A stretch of 64,000 nucleotides of DNA. Source: Bacteroidota bacterium (GTDB lineage Bacteria > Bacteroidota > Ignavibacteria > Kryptoniales > JAKASW01). Below, in pieces: positions 38,786 through 48,884 of this stretch (position 1 is the stretch's first letter; the number at the start of each line of letters is the position of its first letter). The DNA is taken from the NCBI GenBank assembly GCA_021825585.1, contig JAKAGT010000001.1:186001-250000 (forward strand), given 5' to 3'. The position numbers were made by a program, and so were the translations under genes. The notes beneath the pieces were generated by a model, which was not told where the DNA came from, did not search any database, and worked only from the letters and a program-made list of their open reading frames with translations.

Positions 38786-39556
38786 TTGACTTCCAACAAA
38801 CCTAAAATAGTGGCAATAATTCCGGCCCGTTACGCCTCGACGCGCTTTCCCGGAAAGCCGCTCGCTCTGATCGCGGGAAAACCGATGATACAGCATGTGT
38901 ACGAGCGCGTCGCCCGCGCCGGAAAAATCGACGAAGTGTACGTCGCAACGGATGACAGCAGAATCGTCGAAGCGGTGGAAGAATTCGGCGGGAAGTCGAT
39001 CATGACATCGTCAAAACTGAAGAGCGGAACGGATCGATGTGCAGCAGCGGCGAGAAAGGTCGGGGCGGAGATAGTTGTGAACGTGCAGGGTGACGAGCCG
39101 GTAATCTCCCCAAAAACGATCGATGCCGCCGTGTCTGTCCTCAAATCATCCCGCGCCAGCCTCATGTCGACGGCGGCGGTTCCGATTGATGATCCGGCTA
39201 TCCTCTTTTCGGAAAACGCGGTAAAGGTTGTAATTGACAAAACAGGCAGAGCTCTTTACTTCACGAGATCTACGATACCCTTCCTGCGGGGGGTGTCCAG
39301 TGATAATTATCTCGAAAGTTTCGGCTTCCTCAAACATCTCGGAATATACGTCTACAGGAACAGTTTCCTCCAGAAGCTCAAGAAGATGAGAGAGACCCCA
39401 CTGGAAAGAGCGGAGAAACTCGAGCAGCTAAGGGTTCTGGAAAACGGCTACTCCATTCAGGTGGCCGTGGTTGAAGGCGATACAATATCGGTTGATGTTC
39501 CGTCGGATATAGATGCGGTGGAGACATATCTGGCGAAGTTAAATCTAAAAAAGTAA
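38786..39556 (+). CDS. kdsB: 3-deoxy-manno-octulosonate cytidylyltransferase
   Basis: A 256-residue enzyme that activates Kdo with CTP for lipopolysaccharide synthesis. Motifs include IIPARYASTRFPGKPL, VYVATDDSRI, MTSSKLKSGTDRCA, NVQGDEPVI and FTRSTIPFLR. The start is a TTG three bases after the gatC stop, with only a weak ribosome site, so coupling to gatC translation is likely. Its presence shows a Gram-negative outer membrane with Kdo-containing LPS. Confidence 0.95.
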   Translation: MTSNKPKIVAIIPARYASTRFPGKPLALIAGKPMIQHVYERVARAGKIDEVYVATDDSRIVEAVEEFGGKSIMTSSKLKSGTDRCAAAARKVGAEIVVNVQGDEPVISPKTIDAAVSVLKSSRASLMSTAAVPIDDPAILFSENAVKVVIDKTGRALYFTRSTIPFLRGVSSDNYLESFGFLKHLGIYVYRNSFLQKLKKMRETPLERAEKLEQLRVLENGYSIQVAVVEGDTISVDVPSDIDAVETYLAKLNLKK

Positions 39557-39567
39557 GGGAATAGGAA

Positions 39568-41184
39568 TTGGCGAAACATAACACAAAGTATATTTTTGTA
39601 ACGGGCGGTGTCGTATCATCGCTCGGCAAGGGGATAGCGGCGGCATCGCTCGGTCTGCTTCTGAAAGCCCGCGGGCTGAACGTCGCGCTGCAGAAATTCG
39701 ACCCGTATATAAACGTGGATGCGGGGACAATGAATCCGTTTCAACACGGCGAGGTCTATGTCACCGACGACGGCGCGGAGACAGACCTGGACCTCGGTCA
39801 TTACGAGCGTTTCCTGGACGTCACAACCACACGGTCGAGCAACACGACCACCGGGCAGGTTTACTATGAAGTGATATCCAAGGAAAGACGCGGCGATTAC
39901 CTTGGGGCTTGCGTCCAGGTAGTTCCGCACGTCACGGATGAAATCAAGAGACGCTTTTCGGCGCCATACGAGGGAAAAGATTACGATGTGGTGATTACCG
40001 AAATCGGCGGAACCGTAGGCGACATTGAAGGCCTGCCGTTCCTCGAGGCGATGAGACAGTTTATGCTCAAGATCGGCAAAAAGAACGCGATTAACATACA
40101 CGTCACGCTTGTTCCGTACATAGAGGCCGCCGGTGAAATTAAGACAAAGCCGACGCAGCATAGCGTGAAAAATCTGCTTGAAATCGGAGTCCAACCCGAG
40201 ATCCTGATTTGCCGCACGGCAAAACGGATCAGCCGTGAGATAAAGGAAAAGATCGCGATGTTCACGAACATCGAACCTGACGCGGTTATTGAGGGACGCG
40301 ATGTCGACACTATTTACGAGATGCCGCTTATCCTGCGAAAACAGAGACTGGATCAAATCGTACTCAAGAAATTGAATCTCCAGGCAAAAGAACCCGATTT
40401 ATCGGATTGGGAAGAGATGGTCCAGCGGGTGAAGAATCCCAAGCATACACTCAAGATAGGAATATGCGGCAAGTACACCGAGCTTCTCGATGCTTACAAG
40501 AGCATTCGCGAGTCATTCATCCATGCCGGAGCGGAGAACGACGCCCGGATCGAGTTGAAGTGGATTTCGGCGGAGGAGGTCGAGAAGGACGGACCTGAGA
40601 CCCATCTCGACAACATCGACGGTCTGCTGGTGCCGGGCGGCTTTGGAGAACGCGGCATTGAAGGAATGATAGAAGCAATTCGTTATGCACGTGAAAAGAA
40701 ACTCCCTTATTTCGGCATCTGCCTTGGGATGCAAACTGCAATAATAGAGTTTGCAAGGCATGTACTCGGATGGAAAGATGCTAACTCGTCCGAATTCAAG
40801 AAGACATCTCACAACGTGATCGACATTATGCCCGGCCAGAAAAACGTGAAAGAAAAGGGCGGTACCATGCGCGTCGGCGCCTATATTTGCATGCTGCAAA
40901 AAGGCACTAAAGTGCACGAGGCCTACGCGACAGAAGTAATTAGCGAACGTCACCGCCACCGATTCGAGGTGAATAATAAATTCAGGAGGCGCCTGTCGGA
41001 TGCGGGGATGAAGTTCAGCGGTCTTTCACCGGATGGCGAGCTTGTCGAAATGGCAGAGCTCCCCGATCATCCCTGGTTTGTCGGGTGTCAGTTCCATCCT
41101 GAGCTGAAGTCGCGCGCGACCAAGGCACATCCTCTGTTCAGGGAGTTTGTGAAGGCGGCGCTGGAACACAAGCTGCAGGACTAG
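39568..41184 (+). CDS. pyrG: CTP synthase
   Basis: A 538-residue enzyme converting UTP to CTP with glutamine as nitrogen donor. The N-terminal synthase domain has [16 protein letters not shown] and [18 protein letters not shown]. The C-terminal class I glutaminase has [10 protein letters not shown], the nucleophile in FGICLGMQ and the His/Glu pair in [10 protein letters not shown]. The start is a TTG at 39568 preceded by GGAATAGGAA. It follows kdsB by 11 bases, a sensible pairing since KdsB consumes CTP. Confidence 0.97.
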   Translation: MAKHNTKYIFVTGGVVSSLGKGIAAASLGLLLKARGLNVALQKFDPYINVDAGTMNPFQHGEVYVTDDGAETDLDLGHYERFLDVTTTRSSNTTTGQVYYEVISKERRGDYLGACVQVVPHVTDEIKRRFSAPYEGKDYDVVITEIGGTVGDIEGLPFLEAMRQFMLKIGKKNAINIHVTLVPYIEAAGEIKTKPTQHSVKNLLEIGVQPEILICRTAKRISREIKEKIAMFTNIEPDAVIEGRDVDTIYEMPLILRKQRLDQIVLKKLNLQAKEPDLSDWEEMVQRVKNPKHTLKIGICGKYTELLDAYKSIRESFIHAGAENDARIELKWISAEEVEKDGPETHLDNIDGLLVPGGFGERGIEGMIEAIRYAREKKLPYFGICLGMQTAIIEFARHVLGWKDANSSEFKKTSHNVIDIMPGQKNVKEKGGTMRVGAYICMLQKGTKVHEAYATEVISERHRHRFEVNNKFRRRLSDAGMKFSGLSPDGELVEMAELPDHPWFVGCQFHPELKSRATKAHPLFREFVKAALEHKLQD

Positions 41185-41230
41185 CCGTTCAGGAGGTCCT
41201 CACTTTTCAAGGAAGCGGGCCAGGCTGACG

Positions 41231-41272
41231 AAGGCACAGAGCGATGGGCCTAAATGCGCTGCTTTGTGCCTT
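41231..41272 (+). terminator. Hairpin downstream of pyrG
   Basis: AAGGCACA / TGTGCCTT with an inner AGCG / CGCT pair forms an imperfect stem-loop 46 bases after the pyrG stop. It may be a terminator. A similar half-motif (CGCTTTGTGCCTTTG) occurs near 9960, so it could also be one of the dispersed palindromes seen in this genome. Confidence 0.4.
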
Positions 41273-41415
41273 CTGTTCTCCGTTCCTACCTTTCATCTTT
41301 CATGGGGGTTTACTAATTTTTTAAAAGTCACTAAAAGAGACGAAAGACGCAGTCCGCATCACCGGTTCTGGTCGTTTCTATCGCGTAAAAAGCATATGCC
41401 CAGGAGAATATAAAA

Positions 41416-42069
41416 ATGAAGTTCTTCATCGATACCGCAAATCTTGACGAAATTAAAGAAGCTGCCGAGCTCGGCGTACTCGACGGGGTCACTACCAACC
41501 CGAGTCTGGTTGCAAAAGAGAAATATGACATTACCTTCAAAGAGCTAATCGCAGAAATATGCAGAACGGTGCCCGGCCCGGTCAGCGCCGAGGTCGTCTC
41601 CACCGACACGGATGGGATGCTGAGGGAAGCCCACGAGCTTGTGAAGATCGCCGACAATGTCGTCGTGAAGATTCCGCTGTTGAAGGATGGACTGAAGGCC
41701 GTAAGGAAATTGAAGTCAGAGGGGATCAAGACGAATGTCACGCTCTGTTTCTCGGCGACACAGGCCCTTCTTGCCGCAAAGGCGGGGGCTTCATATATCA
41801 GTCCGTTTGTCGGAAGGCTTGATGACATAAGCGAGGACGGGATGGAGCTCGTGGAACAGATTATTGCCATTTACCATAATTACGGTTATGATACAGAGGT
41901 GCTCGTTGCGAGCGTCAGGCATCCGATGCACGTCGTCCAGGCGGCACTGATGGGAGCAGACATCGCAACCATGCCTTTCAAGGTTATCGAGCAACTGGCC
42001 AAACATCCGCTGACCGATATGGGTCTCGAGAGATTCTTGGCAGATTGGAAGAAAGCCAACGTAAAATGA
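41416..42069 (+). CDS. Transaldolase-like fructose-6-phosphate aldolase
   Basis: A 217-residue TIM-barrel enzyme of the short transaldolase (TalC/FSA) group. It has [28 protein letters not shown], the Schiff-base lysine in [12 protein letters not shown] and [19 protein letters not shown] with SPFVGRLDD. It acts on fructose 6-phosphate or as a transaldolase; sequence alone does not separate the two. GGAG precedes the ATG. The stop overlaps gcvT by ATGA. Confidence 0.92.
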   Translation: MKFFIDTANLDEIKEAAELGVLDGVTTNPSLVAKEKYDITFKELIAEICRTVPGPVSAEVVSTDTDGMLREAHELVKIADNVVVKIPLLKDGLKAVRKLKSEGIKTNVTLCFSATQALLAAKAGASYISPFVGRLDDISEDGMELVEQIIAIYHNYGYDTEVLVASVRHPMHVVQAALMGADIATMPFKVIEQLAKHPLTDMGLERFLADWKKANVK

Positions 42070-43151
42070 AGAAGACACCGTTCAATGAAATTCACCGTTC
42101 CCTCGGCGGCAAAATGGTTGAGTTTGCCGGATACGAAATGCCGGTGCAATATTCGGGTATCGTCAATGAGCACAGGACAGTCCGCAAGAGTGTAGGAGTT
42201 TTTGATGTATCGCACATGGGCGAGTTTTACGTCCGCGGCAAGGACGCCGAGGTTTTCCTGCAGAGAAACACGATAAACGACGTAACCAAGCTGACGCCCG
42301 GAAAGGCGCAATATACGGCACTGGTGAACGAGAGCGGGCTTCTACTCGACGACCTCATAGTGTATAAAATGGACGGCGAGTTCATGATCGTAGCCAACGC
42401 CTCGAATATCGAGAAGGACTTCAAGTCCTTTTCGTCGAGAATTTCAGGCAATGTGCAGATGGAAGATGCCAGCGACACGACGGCTTTATTGTCCGTCCAG
42501 GGGCCTTCATCCAGGGCAACGATGAAGAAGTTGACCGGCACCGACCTTGATACGATTCCCTATTATCATTTCATCAGGGGGAAGGTGGCCGGAATCGATG
42601 CGATAATATCCAGGACCGGCTACACGGGCGAGTACGGATTCGAAGTCTTCTTCGATGCGAATGGCGGCAAGCCTGAGAAAATGTGGCATTCGATCTTCGA
42701 TGCGGGGAAGGAATTCGGAATTCTGCCGATCGGCCTCGGCGCGAGAGATACTCTTCGACTCGAGATGGGATACTGTCTCTACGGGAATGATATCGATGAG
42801 ACGACAAACCCGATCGAAGCGGGCCTGGGATGGATCACCAGGGTTGATAAGGGCGAATTTGTCGGACGAGATTCAATTTTGAAAGCAAAGCAATCCGTCA
42901 CCCGTAAATTGGTCGGGTTCAAGATGGATGAAACTTCAATACCGCGCCACGGTTATGAGATCTATTCCCGGAACGGCAAGGCAGGCAACGTCACGAGCGG
43001 AACCTTTTCGCCGTCGCTCGAAGTTGGAATAGGCATGGGTTACGTTGAGACTCCATATGCGACGGAGAACAGCGAAATAATCATCGACGTTAGGGGAAAG
43101 AAGGCTCGTGCTCACGTCGTGAAGCTTCCGTTTGTCGCAAAGAAAAACTGA
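42066..43151 (+). CDS. gcvT: Aminomethyltransferase (glycine cleavage T protein)
   Basis: A 361-residue tetrahydrofolate-dependent enzyme that completes glycine cleavage. Characteristic segments are [62 protein letters not shown] and [16 protein letters not shown], with the catalytic aspartate expected in the FDVSHMGE region. I place the start at 42066 (ATGA overlap with the aldolase). gcvH and gcvP are not in the window. Confidence 0.95.
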   Translation: MKKTPFNEIHRSLGGKMVEFAGYEMPVQYSGIVNEHRTVRKSVGVFDVSHMGEFYVRGKDAEVFLQRNTINDVTKLTPGKAQYTALVNESGLLLDDLIVYKMDGEFMIVANASNIEKDFKSFSSRISGNVQMEDASDTTALLSVQGPSSRATMKKLTGTDLDTIPYYHFIRGKVAGIDAIISRTGYTGEYGFEVFFDANGGKPEKMWHSIFDAGKEFGILPIGLGARDTLRLEMGYCLYGNDIDETTNPIEAGLGWITRVDKGEFVGRDSILKAKQSVTRKLVGFKMDETSIPRHGYEIYSRNGKAGNVTSGTFSPSLEVGIGMGYVETPYATENSEIIIDVRGKKARAHVVKLPFVAKKN

Positions 43152-43159
43152 GGTGGTGA

Positions 43160-43924
43160 ATGAAGATTGAAGTTTTCTTTTCACCCGCGGGTGTGGATGA
43201 GCTCAATATGCGCGGCAGGAACGTCGTGATTATAGATGTGCTGCGCGCATCTACGACAATTTGCACGGCGCTCCGCAACGGAGCCAGGGAAATCATCCCC
43301 GTGCCCGATATAGAAAACGCGACGAAGATTTCGGCTAATCTCAGCAGCGATTCGCGCCTGCTCGGCGGCGAGAGGCAGGGGAAGCGCATCGACGGATTCG
43401 ATCTCGGAAATTCCCCTTTGGAGTATACGCCTGAGAGGGTCCATAACAAGACGATTATTTTCACCACGACAAACGGCGCGGGCGCAATGTACAAATGCCG
43501 TTATGCAGCCCTTGCGCTGGTAGGAACGTTCGTGAACGTCTCTTCTATAGTTAAGATGATCAAGGAGGTCGGCGGCACATGGACAATCCTCTGCTCGGGC
43601 AGACAGGGAGCCTTCTCAGTAGAGGATGCAACTTGTGCAGGAATGATAATATCCAGCGTACAGCAAACCATCGATGTCGAGACGGACGATGCCGGCATGA
43701 CGGCAGTCATACTGTATAGAAATTACAAGCGAAGCATTCTGGGCATGCTGAAGAAGGCCGAACACGGCAAGTACCTCGCCTCCATCGGATTCGATGAGGA
43801 CTTGAAATTCTGCGCGGAGGTCGACAGCGTTCCGGTAATACCGGTATCCGATGGCGTTGCGTTAAGGCTAAAGCCTTCCCCTGCCGAGCTTCGCGAAAAG
43901 TCATCGAAACAAATCAGCGATTGA
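43160..43924 (+). CDS. comB: 2-phosphosulfolactate phosphatase family protein
   Basis: A 254-residue ComB-type phosphatase. VVIIDVLRASTTICTALRNGA, LGGERQGKRIDGFDLGNSP and IIFTTTNGAGAM are typical of the family, whose named reaction is dephosphorylation of 2-phosphosulfolactate in coenzyme M synthesis. In bacteria without coenzyme M the true substrate is unclear, so the name is by homology only. Its stop overlaps the ftsK start by one base (TGATG). Confidence 0.88.
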   Translation: MKIEVFFSPAGVDELNMRGRNVVIIDVLRASTTICTALRNGAREIIPVPDIENATKISANLSSDSRLLGGERQGKRIDGFDLGNSPLEYTPERVHNKTIIFTTTNGAGAMYKCRYAALALVGTFVNVSSIVKMIKEVGGTWTILCSGRQGAFSVEDATCAGMIISSVQQTIDVETDDAGMTAVILYRNYKRSILGMLKKAEHGKYLASIGFDEDLKFCAEVDSVPVIPVSDGVALRLKPSPAELREKSSKQISD

Positions 43925-46398
43925 TGGCCGAGACAAAAGAAAACAAAGAGACAAACGGAAAGCGGAAGAAGCAGCCAAAGTCCCTCCGGTCGGAAGTCGT
44001 AAATTTTTCCCTGATCATTATTTCTATCCTGATCGGCCTCAGCATTTTCTCCTATTCGCCCGCCGACGATGCAGGATCGGAGATAAGTTTCTTCGACTTC
44101 TTCAAGGTCTTCCTGGGCGACGAGAGCGTACGGGCAAAAGCGGACACGATTCACAACTGGCTCGGCATCTTCGGCGCATATGTCGCACACTTCTTCGTGA
44201 ATTCCACGCTTGGATATTTCTCCATAGCTTTCCCCATTGTGCTTCTGATATTCAGCTGGACCACTCTTCTCAGGAGGGAATACAAGGGAGCTGCACGTGC
44301 AAGCACCATGGTGCTTCTCTACGCACTGGGAATTTCAATCCTGTCCGGGTATCTGAAAACGCTCTTCGGGACGGACCAATTCGGGAAGGAATGGTACGGG
44401 TTAATAGGACAATTTTCGGCTCTCGCGCTCGTCCGCGCCTTCGGGGCGGTCGGCGCCGGCGGACTTATTTTCATCTTGTTTTTTGCGCTGGTGGTCTTCA
44501 CGTTGAAAATCTCGCCTAAGGAGCTTGTAGGTGCCTTCGGCTTCGTTCTTAGCTGGATTTTTAATTCCATCAAGAATCTCGGCGGCTCGGTCCTGTCCGG
44601 AAAAAGCGGAGAAGCAGCTGTGAAGATCTCGAGACCGCAGGAAACTGCCGGCAAATCCAAAGAAGGTGCGGCGCCGGTCAAGATCGTCCGTGAGGATGCG
44701 AAGCCGAGGCAGGATGCGGCGCTGATCGACGAGGCGAAGGAGCTTGTGAAGCGGGCGATGACGAAACCGGAGCTTCCGGAAGACGAGCAGGTTGAAGAGG
44801 AAGAGCCGGAAATCGGCGATGAGCTCGAGGCCCCGCCGCGTCCCAGGCGAGCCGCACAAGTTGCACCCCCCTCCGGCGACCTGGCAGACGTTGAAAACAT
44901 CGATGAAGAGATAAAGTACGCATTCCCCCCGCACGATCTGCTGGAAGTACCGATGGAAGTGGACAAGGTGTCGGACGAGGAGCTTCGTGCAAATGCGGAC
45001 CTGCTTCGTTCGAAGCTCGAAGTCTTCGACATACAGATCGAATCGGTGAGCGTGATTCCGGGACCGGTCGTCACGTTGTATGAGCTCGTGCCGGCACAGG
45101 GGGTTAAGATCAGCCGCATCACGAGCCTTGCGGACGACCTCGCACTCGCGCTGCAGGCGCGCGGGATAAGAATTATCGCCCCGATCCCCGGCAAGGGCGC
45201 AGTGGGAGTCGAAATACCCAACAAGAAGCCGCAGGTTGTCAGGTTCCGGAGCATAGTCTCTTCGCCGAAATTCAAGGACATGAGGTTCAACCTTCCCATC
45301 GCAATGGGGAAGACGACAACCGGCGAGGTGGTCGTCGACGATCTGTCCAAGATGCCTCATCTGTTGATAGCCGGCGCCACCGGTTCCGGCAAGAGCGTCG
45401 GCATAAACACGATAATGATGAGCATGATCTACAAGCTCCATCCGAAGGACATCAAATTCATCATCATCGACCCGAAGAAGATCGAGCTGTCGCTTTACAA
45501 GAAGCTGAACAAGCACTTTCTCGCTGTGTCCCCGGATGTGGAAGAGGAGATCATCACCGAATCGGGAAACGCCGTCATCGCACTCAAATGCGCCGAAGCG
45601 GAGATGGACAAGAGATACACAATTCTCGCCAGGGCGGGCGTCCGGAACATTCAGGATTACGACAAGAAATTCAACGAAGGCAGGCTTACCGATAGCGAGG
45701 AAATGAAATTCACTAGGCTGCCGTACATAGTAATATTCATTGACGAGCTTGCCGACCTCATGCTGACCGCCGCGCGCGAAGTCGAGGATCCCATAACGCG
45801 CCTGGCACAGCTCGCCAGGGCTGTAGGCATTCACCTGGTCCTCGCGACACAGCGGCCGTCCGTCGATGTCATTACGGGTTTAATCAAGGCGAACTTCCCG
45901 GCCCGGATCGCCTACCAGGTCGCCTCGCGGATAGATTCGCGGACGATACTCGACCAGAACGGTGCCGAGCAGCTCCTCGGCAACGGCGACATGCTTTACA
46001 TGGCGGCGGGAAGCTCGAAGCCGGAGAGAATTCAGAACTCCTTCCTCTCAACCGAGGAAGTGGAGAAGGTGGTCGACCACATAGCAAGCCAGCAGGGCTT
46101 CTCGAGGCCGTACCAGCTTCCGTCGATCCTGAACAGAAAGAAGAACGGAGGCGGACTGGCGTCCGAGTTCGACGAGATGTTCGAAGAGGCAGCGAGACTC
46201 GTCGTCAGGCACCAGCAGGCTTCGACATCGTTCCTGCAGAGAAGGCTCAAACTCGGCTACGGCAGGGCGGCGAGGGTGATCGACGAGCTCGAAGAGGCGG
46301 GAATCATCGGGCCGTTTGAAGGGAGCAAGGGACGCGAAGTCCTGATGGAAAGCGAAGCCGAGCTCGACGCAAGGCTCACCGAAATGGGGATGATGTAG
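43924..46398 (+). CDS. ftsK: DNA translocase FtsK/SpoIIIE
   Basis: An 824-residue membrane-anchored DNA pump that clears chromosome DNA from the division septum. The N-terminus has four or five membrane segments within residues about 25-205. A proline/glutamate-rich linker covers about 230-320. The motor has the alpha/beta domains, Walker A GATGSGKSVG and Walker B IVIFIDELADLML. The C-terminal gamma winged helix (TSFLQRRLKLGYGRAARVID) reads polar DNA motifs. ATG 43924 overlaps the comB stop. Confidence 0.96.
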   Translation: MAETKENKETNGKRKKQPKSLRSEVVNFSLIIISILIGLSIFSYSPADDAGSEISFFDFFKVFLGDESVRAKADTIHNWLGIFGAYVAHFFVNSTLGYFSIAFPIVLLIFSWTTLLRREYKGAARASTMVLLYALGISILSGYLKTLFGTDQFGKEWYGLIGQFSALALVRAFGAVGAGGLIFILFFALVVFTLKISPKELVGAFGFVLSWIFNSIKNLGGSVLSGKSGEAAVKISRPQETAGKSKEGAAPVKIVREDAKPRQDAALIDEAKELVKRAMTKPELPEDEQVEEEEPEIGDELEAPPRPRRAAQVAPPSGDLADVENIDEEIKYAFPPHDLLEVPMEVDKVSDEELRANADLLRSKLEVFDIQIESVSVIPGPVVTLYELVPAQGVKISRITSLADDLALALQARGIRIIAPIPGKGAVGVEIPNKKPQVVRFRSIVSSPKFKDMRFNLPIAMGKTTTGEVVVDDLSKMPHLLIAGATGSGKSVGINTIMMSMIYKLHPKDIKFIIIDPKKIELSLYKKLNKHFLAVSPDVEEEIITESGNAVIALKCAEAEMDKRYTILARAGVRNIQDYDKKFNEGRLTDSEEMKFTRLPYIVIFIDELADLMLTAAREVEDPITRLAQLARAVGIHLVLATQRPSVDVITGLIKANFPARIAYQVASRIDSRTILDQNGAEQLLGNGDMLYMAAGSSKPERIQNSFLSTEEVEKVVDHIASQQGFSRPYQLPSILNRKKNGGGLASEFDEMFEEAARLVVRHQQASTSFLQRRLKLGYGRAARVIDELEEAGIIGPFEGSKGREVLMESEAELDARLTEMGMM

Positions 46399-46783
46399 CC
46401 GCAGGGTCTGCGATTGACATCCAGTCAATTGGACGGCCTAATATGTAGAACGATTTCATGTTTGAGCGCGTAAACTGCTTCAATTTCCACGATGCAATGC
46501 TCCCTCTTACGCTCTGCACGGCGTGTATTCTAGCCGGGGTCCATCATTGGATCGGGGAAAAAGTCCAAGAAGGGAAAAACATCAAACCCAACCTGTCATT
46601 CCCGCATGCTTCAAGCGGGAATCCGGTCATTTCGCAACATGGATTCCCGATAAGAGCATTCGGGAATGACACAGGGTGTCTCTTTGCGGGGCGAACGAGG
46701 AGGCCTTCTTTGGGCAAATGTTCGAATTGAGTCACCACTGACTTACCTTCTCCGCCGCCATGCCACTCAGTAGTAACCGAAAC
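46399..46783. other. Intergenic region after ftsK, holds a REP-like element
   Basis: 385 bases between convergent ftsK and the secreted-family gene at 46784. The only clear structure is the double hairpin at 46594-46671. A 90-codon frame on the plus strand crosses the hairpins and looks accidental. Confidence 0.5.
46594..46671. repeat. REP/BIME-like double hairpin
   Basis: Outer arms TGTCATTCCCG (46594-46604) and CGGGAATGACA (46661-46671) enclose two separate stem-loops: ATTCCCGC/GCGGGAAT on the left and ATTCCCGA/TCGGGAAT on the right, each with a loop of nine bases. This nested layout is that of bacterial REP/BIME or MITE-like elements; the TGTCATTCCCGC...GCGGGAATCC wording is common to many genomes. 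Confidence 0.65.
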
Positions 46784-47464
46784 TTAACGATTGGAGCCAA
46801 ATCCCATTCCCACTTTTGCGGTTAGTGCGAAGAACAAATCCCGCAGTCCGCAATTATCCGTAGCAACGGTGGTATCGTAGCCGGGATAGCCGTATGAGCC
46901 AGGTATATTTTCATGGTAATAATATGTAGCAACGACAGGAAACATGAACTTGATCTCCGGTTCGAAGAAGAATCCGGAGCCGTAGCGCCTGCCAATCCCG
47001 GCGAAATAACTCTTGTAGACCGAAAGCGGCGGTGAGATAGGGTCCCAATCGCTGGTCTCGCCGTACACCCTTCCTAATTCGATCCGGTACCCCCTGATGT
47101 TGAATCCGGCGTATAACGATGAGAAATAAAACTCGGATGGCGGACGCGGTATCTCGTTTCCTGATTCACCGATTATCCCCCCGATAAAAACAGGGGCTAC
47201 CCGAAACTCGGCTCCCAGCCCAAATCCTCCCGACATGGAGAAGAGGCCGACCTTGCTGAAGTGAAGAGAATATGCTTCTCCCTGCGCAAAAAAGTCACCT
47301 CCGACATGACTCACGAAATAATTCCAGCCTTCAGCGAGATAGACACCGCCGCAGGTTACGGAGTCGAGAGTTACAACCTGGATCGAGTCCGACCGGGCTA
47401 ACACCCTCCCGTTATACAACAGATAAGCGACGATAAAGAGAAAACAAAATCGCGAAAGTCTCAT
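46784..47464 (-). CDS. Secreted tandem-family protein, copy 1
   Basis: A 226-residue exported protein, first of four related tandem genes (46784, 47502, 48170, 48885). Signal peptide residues 1-23. The mature protein has YLAEGWNYFVSHVGGDFFAQGEAYSLHFSKVG-type strands, SSLYAGFNIRGYRIELGRVYG, YFAGIGRRYGSGFFFEPEIK and LRDLFFALTAKVG at the C-terminus. Aromatic-rich alternation suggests a beta-barrel or beta-sandwich, but I recognise no family. The C-terminal half is almost the same as in copy 4 (48885). The ATG at 47464 has GGAGG nine bases upstream. Confidence 0.8.
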   Translation of the reverse strand: MRLSRFCFLFIVAYLLYNGRVLARSDSIQVVTLDSVTCGGVYLAEGWNYFVSHVGGDFFAQGEAYSLHFSKVGLFSMSGGFGLGAEFRVAPVFIGGIIGESGNEIPRPPSEFYFSSLYAGFNIRGYRIELGRVYGETSDWDPISPPLSVYKSYFAGIGRRYGSGFFFEPEIKFMFPVVATYYYHENIPGSYGYPGYDTTVATDNCGLRDLFFALTAKVGMGFGSNR

Positions 47465-47501
47465 CCCGCATGCCTCCAATTGAATTTCAGATTAACGAGA
47501 A

Positions 47502-48173
47502 TCAGTTGGCTCCTATTCCCAATTTCAAACCAATCGAGAAGAACAGATCCCTCAGATGGTAATGGCCGACGCCCGGGACGAATCCCTCCAGGGTGTTACC
47601 GGTCGAGTAATGGGAGACGATCGGGAGCATCAGTTTCACATCGGGCTCAAGAAAGAAATAAGAACCGATCCTTCTGCTCACGCCGATGAAAGCGCTTGTG
47701 TAGGTCTGATGAGGCACTTCCATTTCCGTCCAAGCGGTGTTATCACCAAGGACCTCGCCAACCTCCAGGCGATAACCGTGAACGATCGCCCCGCCGTAAA
47801 ATGCGGCGAAGGAGAACATCCCCCAGGGGCCCTGGATTCCCTCGTTACCGCAGAACCCGACATAACTCCCAACGAACACCGGCCGCACCCTTATCTCAAT
47901 ACCCGGCCCGCCGCCGGATGTCGGCGGAGAGAAGGTGTTGAGATTGAATCCGTATATCTCATACGTGATGAACAAATCGCCTCCGACCTGTTTCGATATC
48001 CAGTTCCAGCCTGTGGTGATTTGCTCCCAGCCGTAGGTTATGGAATCTTTGGGTGCCACGCGGCTCGTGTCTGATTGTGCTCGCACGTTACCCGCACACA
48101 AGGGAAAAACGACGGATAGAGTCAACAATAACGCGCTCCGCGATGTCTTATGTTTTTCAGTCTCGATTATCAT
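47502..48173 (-). CDS. Secreted tandem-family protein, copy 2
   Basis: A 223-residue relative of the gene at 46784, more diverged. It has a signal peptide followed by QSDTSRVAPKDSITYG, then GWNWISKQVGGDLFITYEIYGFNL, VFVGSYVGFCGNEG, HGYRLEVGEVLGD, IGSYFFLEPDVKLMLPIV and LRDLFFSIGLKLG. The ATG at 48173 overlaps the stop of copy 3 by ATGA, so copies 3 and 2 are translated in series. Likely outer-membrane or periplasmic; function unknown. Confidence 0.8.
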   Translation of the reverse strand: MIIETEKHKTSRSALLLTLSVVFPLCAGNVRAQSDTSRVAPKDSITYGWEQITTGWNWISKQVGGDLFITYEIYGFNLNTFSPPTSGGGPGIEIRVRPVFVGSYVGFCGNEGIQGPWGMFSFAAFYGGAIVHGYRLEVGEVLGDNTAWTEMEVPHQTYTSAFIGVSRRIGSYFFLEPDVKLMLPIVSHYSTGNTLEGFVPGVGHYHLRDLFFSIGLKLGIGAN

Positions 48174-48853
48174 CGACAATAGCCAAGTCCCAGACCCACT
48201 TTGACGCTGAAAGAGATGAACAGGTCACTCACCCTGTAATGTTCGATCTTGACGACATTGTAACTCGGCGGTCCGACAGTGTAATAACCCGCATCGACCG
48301 GGAACATCAACCTCACTTCGGGTTCTATGAAGGCGTTAGTGCCGTACCGCCGGCTTAAACCTGCGAAGTAGGTCTTGAAGGTCACTTCTGGTGAACCCAT
48401 ATCGGTACCAAGAAAATAGCCATAGATTTCTCCGGCTTCGGCACGGTAACCACCAGTAATTACACCGGCGTATAATGATGAACAAACAAAAGGTCCCGGT
48501 GGTCTGGGGCGCATTTCATTGCTCGACCAGGTATAAACATAACCGGCGAAGACCGGCTTGAACCGCACCTCTACACCATACCCACCGCCCCCCGTCAGGG
48601 AGAGAAAGCCGACTCTTCCAAAGTGAAATGTGTACGCCTCGCCGGTGAGGTACAGATCGGCCCCGACATTATTCCATAGAAAATTCGCAAACGCCCTCTG
48701 CCCTTTCGCAATCGCGTTCGGGTTGTAGCCGCTGGAATCTGCGGCTGCGACGCGGCTCGAATCGGACTGCGCCATCGCGGTACCGCCGAGCAATGTAAGG
48801 GCAACCATGACCGTCAAAAAGTGAGTCTTTCGATTTGCAGCTTGATTCCGCAT
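48170..48853 (-). CDS. Secreted tandem-family protein, copy 3
   Basis: A 227-residue member of the same family. The signal peptide (FLTVMVALTLLGGTAMAQ) precedes SDSSRVAAADSSGYNPNAIAKG, nearly the same leader as copy 4. Shared blocks are GADLYLTGEAYTFHFGRVGF, SSLYAGVITGGYRAEAGEIYG, YFAGLSRRYGTNAFIEPEVRLMFPV and VSDLFISFSVKVG. It lies 31 bases downstream of copy 4 and overlaps copy 2. Confidence 0.8.
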   Translation of the reverse strand: MRNQAANRKTHFLTVMVALTLLGGTAMAQSDSSRVAAADSSGYNPNAIAKGQRAFANFLWNNVGADLYLTGEAYTFHFGRVGFLSLTGGGGYGVEVRFKPVFAGYVYTWSSNEMRPRPPGPFVCSSLYAGVITGGYRAEAGEIYGYFLGTDMGSPEVTFKTYFAGLSRRYGTNAFIEPEVRLMFPVDAGYYTVGPPSYNVVKIEHYRVSDLFISFSVKVGLGLGYCR

Positions 48854-48884
48854 ACGTAATCCTCTTGTTGTTAGCGATTTAGCG

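Noticed and set aside
44401-45834. A 477-codon open frame antisense to ftsK
   Set aside because: GC-rich shadow of ftsK; composition is His/Arg/Asp-rich without domains, and no promoter or start signal is seen.
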